Source of the DNA: Geodermatophilus tzadiensis
GTDB lineage: Bacteria > Actinomycetota > Actinomycetes > Mycobacteriales > Geodermatophilaceae
Length of the DNA stretch: 64,000 nt
NCBI RefSeq assembly: GCF_003002915.1
Contig: NZ_PVTG01000003.1
Location: 124,001 to 188,000, forward strand
Reading direction: 5' to 3'
A program made the translations under genes and the position numbers. Positions 51,306-58,845 of the stretch are shown piece by piece (the stretch's first letter is position 1; the number at the start of each line of letters is the position of its first letter). Below the pieces are notes generated by a model. The model did no database searches. It saw only the letters and a program-made list of their open reading frames with translations, and was not told where the DNA came from.

Positions 51306-52926
51306 CCGGCTCCCGCTCGGCCTCCGCCGCCTGCTGCTCCGCGGCCCGGCGCTCGGCCTCCGCCGCCTGACGCCGGGCCTCCGCCGCCCGGCGTCCGGCC
51401 TCGGCCTCCCGCTCCGCCTCGGCCTTGCGCTCGGCCTCGGCCCGGGCGCGCTCGGCGGCCTGCTCGGCGAAGTCGGCGGCCAGCCAGTCGTGTCCCTCGC
51501 ACAGCAGCGCCCAGGCGCGCTCGACGTGCGCCCGCGTCGTCGTCGGCGCGCCGATGGCCACCCGCAGCACCACCCGGCCGCGCACGCCGGTGTGGGTCAG
51601 GTAGACCTCGCCGCCGTCGTTGAGCCGCTCGAGCAGCGTCATGGTGGCGACGTCGGAGTCCACGTCGGCCGGCCACCGCGGCTGCAGGCAGACCAGCGAC
51701 AGCGGGTGCGGTGTGACGACGTCGAAGCGGTCGTCGGCGTCGGCCCAGGCGGCCAGCTCCTGCGCCAGTGCCACCCCGGAGCGCACGTGCGCCCGCAGCC
51801 CCTCCGCGCCGTACCAGCGCAACACCGCCCACAGCTTGAGCGCGCGGAAGCGGCGGCCGAGCTCGACCTGCCAGTCGCGGTAGTCGACGACCGCGCCCGC
51901 GTCGGTGGCGGCGTTGCGCAGGTACTCGGGCAGGATCGCCAGCGCGCCGGTGAGCGCGGCGCGGTCGGCGACCCAGAAGAGGGTGGCGTCGAAGCCGGTG
52001 AGCAGCCACTTGTGCGCGTCGGTGGTGTAGCTGTCGGCCCACTCGACGCCGGCCTGCAGCGCGCGCAGCTCGGGGGCGACGGCGGCCACGCCCGCGTAGG
52101 CGGCGTCCACGTGCAGCCACACCCCGTGGTCGCGGCAGATCGGGCCGAGCTCGGCGAGCGGGTCGACGGCGGTGGTCGACGTCGTCCCGACCGTGGCGCA
52201 GACCAGCACCGGGCGGAACCCGCGGGCGACGTCGCGCTCCACCCGGGCCCGCAGGGCCTGCGGGCGCATCGCGAGGTCGCCGTCGACCTCCACGACCCGC
52301 ACCGCGTCGGTGCCCAGGCCGGCGATGCGCGCGGCCTTCTCCATCGACGAGTGCGTCTCCGAGGAGACGTAGACGGTGTACTCCTCGGGCCGGACGCCGT
52401 GCCGCACGGTGCCGCCGCCGCTGGCCCGGTGCAGCGCCGCGAGCAGCGCCACGAGGTTGGCCCCGGAGCTGGAGTCCTGGACGACGCCGCCGCCGGTGCC
52501 CGTGGACCGGTAGGCGGCGGGCAGGCCCAGCAGGTCGGCGAGCCAGTCGAGGACGTGCTGCTCGAGCTCGGTCGCCGCCGGGCTGGTCACCCACGACATG
52601 CCCTGCACGCCCAGGCCCGCCGAGAGCAGGTCGCCGAGCACGGACGGCCCGGAGGTGTTGGCCGGGAAGTAGGCGAGGAACCCGGGGTGCTGCCAGTGGG
52701 TGACCCCCGGCAGGACGACGCGGTCGAGGTCGGCCAGGACGGCGGAGAACGGCTCGCCCTGCTCGGGTGCCGACGGCGGCAGCGCGGCCCGGACGTCGCC
52801 GGGGGAGACCCGCGAGCGCACCGGGAAGGACTCCAGGCGCGACCAGTAGTCGGCGATCCAGTCGACCACCTCGTGACCGTGCTGCCGGAACTGCTCGGGG
52901 GTCATGTGGGGCACGGGCTCGCTCAC
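51283..52926 (-). CDS. Group II PLP-dependent amino acid decarboxylase with coiled-coil tail
   Basis: A 547-residue enzyme of the aromatic-L-amino-acid/tyrosine decarboxylase family. The catalytic region runs from PHMTPEQFRQHGHEVVDWIADYW to about residue 485, with THWQHPGFLAYFPANTS, SSETHSSMEKAARIAGLG, VDAAYAG and the PLP lysine K306 in TTDAHKWLLTGFD. Substrate is uncertain (Trp, Tyr, Phe or DOPA types are possible). The last 60 residues are an Ala/Glu/Arg-rich charged helix, unusual for the family. GTG 52926 is preferred because TACGGT lies 6 nt upstream (leaderless). The frame continues upstream without homology. Confidence 0.9.
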   Translation of the reverse strand: MSEPVPHMTPEQFRQHGHEVVDWIADYWSRLESFPVRSRVSPGDVRAALPPSAPEQGEPFSAVLADLDRVVLPGVTHWQHPGFLAYFPANTSGPSVLGDLLSAGLGVQGMSWVTSPAATELEQHVLDWLADLLGLPAAYRSTGTGGGVVQDSSSGANLVALLAALHRASGGGTVRHGVRPEEYTVYVSSETHSSMEKAARIAGLGTDAVRVVEVDGDLAMRPQALRARVERDVARGFRPVLVCATVGTTSTTAVDPLAELGPICRDHGVWLHVDAAYAGVAAVAPELRALQAGVEWADSYTTDAHKWLLTGFDATLFWVADRAALTGALAILPEYLRNAATDAGAVVDYRDWQVELGRRFRALKLWAVLRWYGAEGLRAHVRSGVALAQELAAWADADDRFDVVTPHPLSLVCLQPRWPADVDSDVATMTLLERLNDGGEVYLTHTGVRGRVVLRVAIGAPTTTRAHVERAWALLCEGHDWLAADFAEQAAERARAEAERKAEAEREAEAGRRAAEARRQAAEAERRAAEQQAAEAEREPVTPPVTG

Positions 52927-53140
52927 CCCGTCACCGTATTGCCCGCGACGAACGGGCCCCGGAGGGGTCCGTGAGGAGCGAGGCGACGCAGGACGACGAC
53001 GCTGGGACGCAAGCCGCCCCGCGAGGCGGTGCGAGGAGTCGGGGCCGGAGGCCTCCGCGACGAGTGCCGGGGTGAGCTCCACGCAGGCCGGGGACGGCTC
53101 CTGGCCGCGGTGTCGGCCGGTAGGCCGACGATGAGCAGAG

Positions 53141-53214
53141 TGCCCCCGGTGCGACTCGAACGCACACTGCGCGGGTTTTGAGTCCGCTCCCTCTGCCGAT
53201 TGGGGTACGGGGGC
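53141..53214 (-). tRNA. tRNA-Leu(CAA), atypical short variable arm
   Basis: On the minus strand the acceptor GCCCCCG pairs with CGGGGGC, with discriminator A. The D-arm keeps A14, G18-G19 and A21, and the T-arm is GTGCG-TTCGAGT-CGCAC. The anticodon loop CTCAAAA gives CAA (53180-53178), which reads UUG. The anticodon stem GCGGA/CCCGC has an A-C mismatch next to the loop. The variable region is only about 5 nt, unlike normal class II tRNA-Leu. No CCA is encoded. The first base pair of the D-stem is C-G rather than G-C. I recall a tRNA-Leu(CAA) next to pdtaR in other actinobacteria. Confidence 0.8.
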
Positions 53215-53285
53215 CGGTCACCTCACCGCGACCGAGGTCACGGCGCCAGCAGCCTAACCGGGACGCCGCCACCGCCCGTCATCGC

Positions 53286-53299
53286 TAGGCTCTGCGCCC
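53286..53299 (+). promoter_or_regulatory. -10 element TAGGCT of a leaderless promoter (pdtaR)
   Basis: TAGGCT (53286-53291) is followed by 8 nt and GTG 53300. Confidence 0.5.
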
Positions 53300-53905
53300 G
53301 TGAGCAGCGAGCCGACCCGGGTCCTCATCGCCGAGGACGAGGCACTCATCCGCCTCGACCTCAAGGAGATGCTCGAGGAGGAGGGGTACGTCGTCGTCGC
53401 CGAGGCCGGTGACGGGCAGACCGCCGTCGACCGGGCCCGGGAGCTCTCGCCCGACCTGGTCATCCTCGACATCCAGATGCCGGTCCTCGACGGCCTGGCC
53501 GCCGCCGAGCAGATCGCCGCCTCGCGCATCGCCCCGGTGATCGTGCTGACCGCCTTCAGCCAGCGCGAGCTGGTCGAGCGGGCCCGCGACGCCGGTGCCA
53601 TGGCCTACCTGGTCAAGCCGTTCTCCAAGAACGACCTCGTGCCGGCCATCGAGGTGGCCCGCGCCCGGTTCACCGAGATCGCCGCGCTCGACGGCGAGGT
53701 GCGCACCCTCGAGGAGCGGCTGGAGACGCGCAAGGTCGTGGAGAAGGCCAAGGGCGTGCTGATGAGCCGCGAGGGCATGACCGAGGCCGAGGCCTTCCGC
53801 TTCATCCAGCGCACCGCGATGAACGAGCGGACGTCGATGAAGGCCCTCGCCGAGCGGATCCTGTCGCCCGACGCACCCGTGCCCGCGGACGGTGCACCCT
53901 CCTGA
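53300..53905 (+). CDS. pdtaR: ANTAR-domain response regulator (PdtaR type)
   Basis: A 201-residue RNA-binding response regulator. The receiver domain (1-125) has AEDEALIRLDL, phosphoacceptor D57 in LVILDIQMP, VLTAFSQ and LVKPFSKND. The ANTAR domain (about 135-190) contains RKVVEKAKGVLMSREGMTEAEAFRFIQRTAMNERTSMK, which binds paired hairpins in mRNA to relieve termination. The kinase PdtaS is not in this window. Order and sequence match Rv1626 of M. tuberculosis as I recall. Leaderless GTG start. Confidence 0.94.
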   Translation: MSSEPTRVLIAEDEALIRLDLKEMLEEEGYVVVAEAGDGQTAVDRARELSPDLVILDIQMPVLDGLAAAEQIAASRIAPVIVLTAFSQRELVERARDAGAMAYLVKPFSKNDLVPAIEVARARFTEIAALDGEVRTLEERLETRKVVEKAKGVLMSREGMTEAEAFRFIQRTAMNERTSMKALAERILSPDAPVPADGAPS

Positions 53906-53991
53906 GCGACGGCGGTCACCCGACCGGATCGGGCGAGGTCACGACCTCGTCACGGTTCCGGCTGTCCGGCTCCGCGGCAGTGGGCAGCAGT

Positions 53992-54066
53992 TAGCGTCTG
54001 CGGACTGACGGGGCCGGGCCCTCACGCCCGGCCGCGGACCGACGTACGACAACTGGGAGTTGCTGG
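53992..54066 (+). promoter_or_regulatory. Promoter and leader of the substrate-binding protein gene
   Basis: TAGCGT (53992-53997) is the -10 candidate, giving a leader of about 62 nt. The leader has a perfect 8-bp hairpin, GGCCGGGC/GCCCGGCC (54012-54033), with a 6-nt loop. GGGAG (54055-54059) lies 7 nt before ATG 54067. Confidence 0.55.
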
Positions 54067-55404
54067 ATGCGCACGCGTACCTACGCCCGCAGCATCGCCG
54101 TCACCTCAGCCGCGCTCGTCGCCCTCACCGCGTGCGGTGGCGGGGACGACGGCGGCAGCGAGTCGGGCGGCGACGCCTCTGGTGGCGGCGAGAAGCAGGT
54201 CAACATCTACGGCACCGACGGCAACATGGGCTCCACCCTCGGCGAGGACTTCGAGGAGCAGGGCGCCCTGGCCGGCATGAAGGGCACCCTGCCGCTCACC
54301 GAGCTGTCCGGGGACTTCACCGACCGCCTCCTCCAGGTCGACCCGAACCTGGGCAACACGTTCAACTACGCGGGCGAGACCTACGACGCCATCGTCATCA
54401 CCGCCCTGGCCGCCCAGCTGGCCGGCACCAACGACGCCAACGTCTTCAAGGCCTACGTCAACGGCACCACCACCGGTGGCGAGAAGTGCGACACCTTCCA
54501 GGCCTGCATCGACATCGTCAACGCCGGGGGCAACCCCGACTACGACGGCATCAGCGGCCCGCTGGCCTTCGTGGACGCCGGTGAGCCCGCCGCGGCGAGC
54601 TTCGGCATCCAGCAGTTCGGCGACGACAACGCCATCGACGACTCGCAGACCGAGTTCGTCCTGGCCGGCGACGAGGCCAACGCCACCACCGACGAGGGCC
54701 CGGCGCCCGCGGCTCCCGGCACCACCGGTGAGCAGCTCGTCGTCGGCACCCTGCTGCCGCTGACCGGCGACCTCGCCTTCCTCGGCCCCCCGGAGGTCGC
54801 CGGCGCCCGCCTGGCCGTCCAGGAGATCAACGCCGCCGGTGGCGTCCTCGGCCAGGAGGTCCGCCTCGAGGAGGGTGACTCGGGCGACGCGACGACCGAC
54901 ACCGCCACGCAGACCGTCGACCGCCTGCTGCAGGCCGGCGTCAACGCGATCGTCGGTGCGGCGTCCTCGACCGTCAGCCTCAACGTGATCGACCGGATCA
55001 CCGCGGCCGGCGTCATGCAGATCAGCCCCGCCAACACGTCGGACCAGTTCACGACGTACAACGACAACGGGCTGTACTTCCGCACCGCCCCGCCGGACGT
55101 GCTGCAGGCCCGCGCCCTGGCCGACCTGCTCGCCGCCGACGGCAACAACACCATCGGCATCCTCGCCCGCAACGACTCCTACGGGAACGGCCTCGCGGAG
55201 AACACCCGCGAGAACCTGCTCGCCGGCGGTCTGAGCGAGGACCAGGTCGTGAACGTGATCTACGACCCCAACGCGGCGAACTTCGACGCGGAGGTCCAGC
55301 AGATGGTGGACCTCAACCCCGACGGCATCGTCGTCATCGGGTTCAACGAGTCCTCGCGCATCATCCAGGGGCTCAACGAGAACGGCATCGGCCCGCAGCG
55401 CTGA
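54067..55404 (+). CDS. Branched-chain-type ABC substrate-binding lipoprotein, circularly permuted
   Basis: A 445-residue Leu/Ile/Val-type (Peripla_BP_6) binding protein exported as a lipoprotein: basic start, hydrophobic segment and lipobox LTAC with Cys23, then a Gly/Ser linker. After the linker the order is inverted. Residues 43-209 (KQVNIYGTDGN to FVLAGD) are what is normally the C-terminal half, including CDTFQACID and GISGPLAF. A second flexible linker (about 210-221, rich in Pro/Ala/Thr) follows. Residues 222-445 begin with EQLVVGTLLPLTGDLAFLGP, the normal mature N-terminus, and end at ENGIGPQR, the point where the first half would normally continue. It probably serves the convergent livHMGF operon. 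Real permutation or assembly error cannot be settled here. Confidence 0.9.
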   Translation: MRTRTYARSIAVTSAALVALTACGGGDDGGSESGGDASGGGEKQVNIYGTDGNMGSTLGEDFEEQGALAGMKGTLPLTELSGDFTDRLLQVDPNLGNTFNYAGETYDAIVITALAAQLAGTNDANVFKAYVNGTTTGGEKCDTFQACIDIVNAGGNPDYDGISGPLAFVDAGEPAAASFGIQQFGDDNAIDDSQTEFVLAGDEANATTDEGPAPAAPGTTGEQLVVGTLLPLTGDLAFLGPPEVAGARLAVQEINAAGGVLGQEVRLEEGDSGDATTDTATQTVDRLLQAGVNAIVGAASSTVSLNVIDRITAAGVMQISPANTSDQFTTYNDNGLYFRTAPPDVLQARALADLLAADGNNTIGILARNDSYGNGLAENTRENLLAGGLSEDQVVNVIYDPNAANFDAEVQQMVDLNPDGIVVIGFNESSRIIQGLNENGIGPQR

Positions 55405-55412
55405 GCTGGCAG

Positions 55413-55432
55413 GCGCTGTGACGGCACAGCGC
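55413..55432 (+). terminator. Hairpin after the substrate-binding protein gene
   Basis: GCGCTGTG and CACAGCGC form an 8-bp stem with an ACGG loop, 8 nt after the stop codon. No T-tract. Confidence 0.55.
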
Positions 55433-55453
55433 TGATGTGGTCCTCCTCTCGGG

Positions 55454-55490
55454 CAGCGGCCCGGTACCCCTCGCGGGTGCCGGGCCGCTG
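55454..55490. terminator. Strong bidirectional terminator hairpin
   Basis: A 16-bp stem, CAGCGGCCCGGTACCC (55454-55469) paired with 55475-55490, has one G-U pair and a 5-nt loop. It lies between the convergent ends of the substrate-binding protein and the 139-residue gene. Confidence 0.85.
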
Positions 55491-55495
55491 TCGTG

Positions 55496-55915
55496 TCAGC
55501 GCCGCAGGCGCTGGCCCTCCGGCGCCCAGTCGGCCGGGCGGCCGCGGTGGTTGGAGAACTCCACCGCCCAGCGCCACCAGGTCCGGTCGGGCGCGTGCTC
55601 CCAGCGCAGCAGCACGCCCACCTCACCACCGGGCAGCAGCACGGGCAGGCCCACGTGGCTCTCGTCGGGCCACACCTCGGTGCGGCGCGGTCGGCCGTCG
55701 GTGAGCTCGAGCAGCGTGACGGGGGAGTAGTCGCCGTCCCGGTCGGCCTCGCCGCGTGCGACCACGGTGTCGTCGTCAGCGGTCACGCGCACGGTGAGGC
55801 GGGCGGGGGCGGCGTGCACCAGCACGCGCGAGAAGCCCCCGGCCGTCAGCGCCCGGCAGAAGTCCAGGCCGTTCATCCCGCCGTCGGAGGCCCGGAGGTC
55901 CCATGTCCAGTTCAC
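55496..55915 (-). CDS. Hypothetical 139-residue protein
   Basis: I do not recognise this family. It appears soluble, mostly beta, with many Trp residues (WTWDLRAS, EVWPDES, RTWWRWAVEFSNHRG) and short charged loops (ADDDTVVARGEADRDGD). It has no signal peptide and no catalytic pattern. The GTG start overlaps a GGGGAGG, so an internal ATG (MNGLDF) could be the true start. It lies alone between the two convergent transport loci. Confidence 0.65.
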   Translation of the reverse strand: MNWTWDLRASDGGMNGLDFCRALTAGGFSRVLVHAAPARLTVRVTADDDTVVARGEADRDGDYSPVTLLELTDGRPRRTEVWPDESHVGLPVLLPGGEVGVLLRWEHAPDRTWWRWAVEFSNHRGRPADWAPEGQRLRR

Positions 55916-55983
55916 CTCCCCGGGCTACCCAGCACGGAGGCCGGCGCCCCTGGGGGACGCCGGCCTCCGGTGCCGTCAGGGGG

Positions 55984-56841
55984 TCACTGCGCCTTGGCGA
56001 GGGTCCCCAGGTAGAGCTCGATGACCTTCGGGTCGGTCATCAGCGAGCGGCCGGTGTCGGTGTAGGCGTTGCGGCCCTGGTCGAGGACGTAGCCGCGGTC
56101 GCAGATCTGCAGGCAGCGGCGGGCGTTCTGCTCGACCATGATGATCGAGACGCCGGTGGCGTTGATCCGGCGGCAGCGGATGAACACCTCGTCCTGGTAG
56201 GCCGGCGACAGACCGGCCGAGGGCTCGTCGAGCAGCAGCACCGACGGGTCCATCATGAGCGCCCGGCCCATGGCCACCATCTGCCGCTCGCCGCCCGACA
56301 GCGACCCGGCCTTGCCCTTGCGCCGCTCGCCGAGCAGCGGGAAGAGGTCGACGACGTAGTCGAAGCGGTCCTTGAACGTCTTCGACCGCAGGTAGACGCC
56401 CATCTGCATGTTCTCCTCGATGGTCAGCGAGGGGAACACGTTGTTGTTCTGCGGCACGTAGCCCACACCGAGCGAGACCAGCCGGTGCGCCGGGGCGGAG
56501 GTGATGTCCTCACCCCGCAGCGACACCTGCCCCGAGCGCACGGGGATGAGCCCGAAGAGGGTCTTGAGCAGCGTCGACTTCCCGGCCCCGTTCGGGCCGA
56601 TGATGCCGACGAGCTCGCCCTCCTGCAGGTAGAAGTCGCACCCGCGCAGGATGTTGACGCCGGGCACGTAGCCGGCGACCAGGTCGTCGGCGCGCACCAG
56701 GGCGCCCTCGGCCAGGCGCAGGTGCTCCTCCCGGGTGGCGGCCTTCTCCGCCGGGGAGAGCTCGGCGCTCCCGGCGGCCGCCTCGTCGGCGCGGGTGACG
56801 TCCTCGCCGGACTCGTCGACCTCGAACAGCGGCTCGCTCAT
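55984..56841 (-). CDS. livF: Branched-chain amino acid ABC transporter ATPase LivF
   Basis: A 285-residue ATPase. About 50 acidic residues precede the domain and are unusual for LivF. Walker A GPNGAGKST, Q-loop YVPQNNNVFPSLTIEEN, signature LSGGERQMV, Walker B LLLDEPSAGLSP and H-loop substitute IMVEQN are as in LivF, which characteristically has Glu-Gln here. ATG overlaps the livG stop (ATGA). Last gene of livH-livM-livG-livF. Confidence 0.95.
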   Translation of the reverse strand: MSEPLFEVDESGEDVTRADEAAAGSAELSPAEKAATREEHLRLAEGALVRADDLVAGYVPGVNILRGCDFYLQEGELVGIIGPNGAGKSTLLKTLFGLIPVRSGQVSLRGEDITSAPAHRLVSLGVGYVPQNNNVFPSLTIEENMQMGVYLRSKTFKDRFDYVVDLFPLLGERRKGKAGSLSGGERQMVAMGRALMMDPSVLLLDEPSAGLSPAYQDEVFIRCRRINATGVSIIMVEQNARRCLQICDRGYVLDQGRNAYTDTGRSLMTDPKVIELYLGTLAKAQ

Positions 56842-57854
56842 CGTCCCTCTCCCCGGGTGGTGGTGTCGGAGTCGATGACCTCACCGTTCTCCTCGTGCGC
56901 GATCCGCCGCTCGGCCTCGGCGAGGACCTGGTCCTCCTCCTCGACGGTGAGCGGCGCGTCGTGGTGCGCGCCGAGGTAGGCGTCGACGACGGCCTGGTTC
57001 TGGCTGATCGACTCCGGCGGGCCCTCGGCGATCACCCGGCCGGCGGCCATGACGACGACCCAGTCGCTGATGTCGCGGACGACGTCCATGTCGTGCTCGA
57101 CGAAGATCACCGTCATGCCCTCCTCGCGGAGGTCCTTGACGTGGCCGAGCAGGCTCTGGGTGAGCGCCGGGTTCACGCCGGCCATCGGCTCGTCGAGCAT
57201 GACGACCTGCGGGTCGCTCATCAGCGCCCGCGCCATCTCCAGGAGCTTGCGCTGACCGCCGGAGAGGGTGCCGGCGAACTCGTCCTTCTTGGCGTCGAGC
57301 TTGAACCGCCGCAGCAGGTCCAGCGCCTTCTCGGTGTTCGCCTTCTCCTGCGACCGCCAGGTGCCGGGCACCAGGGCGCGCAGGAAGCTCTCGCCCCGCT
57401 GCCCCTGGGCGCCGAGCAGCATGTTCTCCAGCACCGTGAGGCGCGAGAGCGCCTTGGTGAGCTGGAAGGTGCGGACGACGCCGAGCCGGGCCACCTGGTG
57501 CGGCGCCAGCTTGCCCAGCGGGCGCCCGTCGAACGACCAGGTCCCGGTGTTGGGCTGGTCGAACCCGGTGAGCAGGTTGAACAGCGTCGTCTTGCCGGCG
57601 CCGTTGGGCCCGATCAGGCCGGTGATGCCGCCGCGCTGGACCTCCAGGCGGTCGACCGACACCGCGGTCAGGCCGCCGAAGGTGCGGGTGACGTTCTCGA
57701 CGACGATCGCCGGGTCGGGCTTGGCGACGCCGACCTCCCACGGCACGTCGCGCAGCGCGGCCTGGGCCAGCCGCTGGGGCGCGCGGCCGCCGGCCGGGGA
57801 GCCCTTGCCCAGCGACGCGGCGTGCGCGCCGGTGGGGGTGTTCTCAGCGGGCAT
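56838..57854 (-). CDS. livG: Branched-chain amino acid ABC transporter ATPase LivG
   Basis: A 338-residue ATPase. A non-conserved N-terminal extension of about 48 residues (TGAHAASLGKGSPAGGRAPQ and on) precedes the domain. Walker A GPNGAGKTT, signature LSGGQRKLLEMARAL, Walker B VMLDEPMAGVNP and switch VEHDMDVV are canonical LivG. A C-terminal acidic extension of about 50 residues follows. Overlaps livM by 11 nt and livF by 4 nt. Confidence 0.95.
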   Translation of the reverse strand: MPAENTPTGAHAASLGKGSPAGGRAPQRLAQAALRDVPWEVGVAKPDPAIVVENVTRTFGGLTAVSVDRLEVQRGGITGLIGPNGAGKTTLFNLLTGFDQPNTGTWSFDGRPLGKLAPHQVARLGVVRTFQLTKALSRLTVLENMLLGAQGQRGESFLRALVPGTWRSQEKANTEKALDLLRRFKLDAKKDEFAGTLSGGQRKLLEMARALMSDPQVVMLDEPMAGVNPALTQSLLGHVKDLREEGMTVIFVEHDMDVVRDISDWVVVMAAGRVIAEGPPESISQNQAVVDAYLGAHHDAPLTVEEEDQVLAEAERRIAHEENGEVIDSDTTTRGEGR

Positions 57855-58842
57855 CGAGCATCACCTCTCGTCGGTCGCCGAAGATGCCCTGCGGCCGGAA
57901 GACGAGCAGCAGCATCAGGCCCAGCCCCACCAGGACGAAGCGGATCTGCGCCACGTCGGTGGCGGAGAGCAGTCCCTCGGGGATGATCCCGTTGCTGATC
58001 AGTGCCCGCAGACCGGTGTCGGCGAACTGGATCACGAACAGCAGGATGACCGCGCCCACCACCGGGCCGAGGACGCGGGCGGCGCCGCCCAGGATGAGCA
58101 CGGCGTAGGCGAGGAACGTGTTGGCGTTCTGGAACTGGTCGGGGTTCGCCGCGCCGGTGCCCACCACGTACACCATCCCACCGAGGGCGCCGATGACGCC
58201 GCCGAGCACCAGCGACTGCATCTTGTAGAGGTAGACGTTCTTGCCCAGCGCGCGGACGGCGTCCTCGTCCTCGCGGATGGCCTTGAGCACCCGGCCCCAC
58301 GGACTGCGCACGAGCAGCCACACGAGCAGGCACAGCAGCGCCACCAGCACCCAGCCGACCAGCGCCACCCACAGCTCGCCGCCGCTCCACCGGGTGCCCA
58401 GGATCGAGTACCGCTGACCGGTGTCCCACGGCGCGAGGGAGACGAAGTCGCCGTTGAAGGCGGACAGGCCCCGCGTGCCGCCGGTGACCCCGCTGGCCGA
58501 CACCGACCGGAAGAGCAGTCTCAGTCCCTCCGCCGTCGCGATGGTCGCGATGGCGAGGTAGTCCGCCCGCAGCCGCAGGGTCGGCAGGCCCAGCAGCAGC
58601 GCCAGGACGACGGCCGCGCCCAGGCCGACGAGCACGCCGACCCAGAAGTTCAGGCCCCACTGGCTCACCGAGATGGCGATGCCGAACCCGCCGAGCAGGG
58701 CGAAGCCGATCTGGCCGAAGTTCAGCAGGCCGGTGTAGCCGAAGTGCACGTTGAGGCCGATGGCCAGCAGCGCGAAGAACACCGCCTGGAAGCCGAGCGC
58801 CGACTTGCCGGCGACGGCGAGCGCGTTGATGAGGTCGCCCAT
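57844..58842 (-). CDS. livM: Branched-chain amino acid ABC transporter permease LivM
   Basis: A 332-residue permease with about nine helices. The family stretches GLNVHFGYTGLLNFGQIGFALLGGF, PTLRLRADYLAIATIATAEGLR, and the cytoplasmic SPWGRVLKAIREDEDAVRALGKNVYLYK coupling loop (EAA-like) are present. It ends with RPQGIFGDRRE. It lies 3 nt after livH. Confidence 0.95.
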   Translation of the reverse strand: MGDLINALAVAGKSALGFQAVFFALLAIGLNVHFGYTGLLNFGQIGFALLGGFGIAISVSQWGLNFWVGVLVGLGAAVVLALLLGLPTLRLRADYLAIATIATAEGLRLLFRSVSASGVTGGTRGLSAFNGDFVSLAPWDTGQRYSILGTRWSGGELWVALVGWVLVALLCLLVWLLVRSPWGRVLKAIREDEDAVRALGKNVYLYKMQSLVLGGVIGALGGMVYVVGTGAANPDQFQNANTFLAYAVLILGGAARVLGPVVGAVILLFVIQFADTGLRALISNGIIPEGLLSATDVAQIRFVLVGLGLMLLLVFRPQGIFGDRREVMLDAR

Positions 58843-58845
58843 GGC

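Noticed and set aside
53141..53214. Reading this region as a protein-coding or attachment site only
   Set aside because: The complete cloverleaf with paired acceptor and T-arm supports a tRNA; no integrase or duplicated tRNA end was seen nearby.
54012..54033. ANTAR target RNA in the leader of the substrate-binding protein gene, next to pdtaR
   Set aside because: Only one hairpin is present and its 6-nt loop (CCTCAC) lacks the A1/G4 pattern of ANTAR sites.
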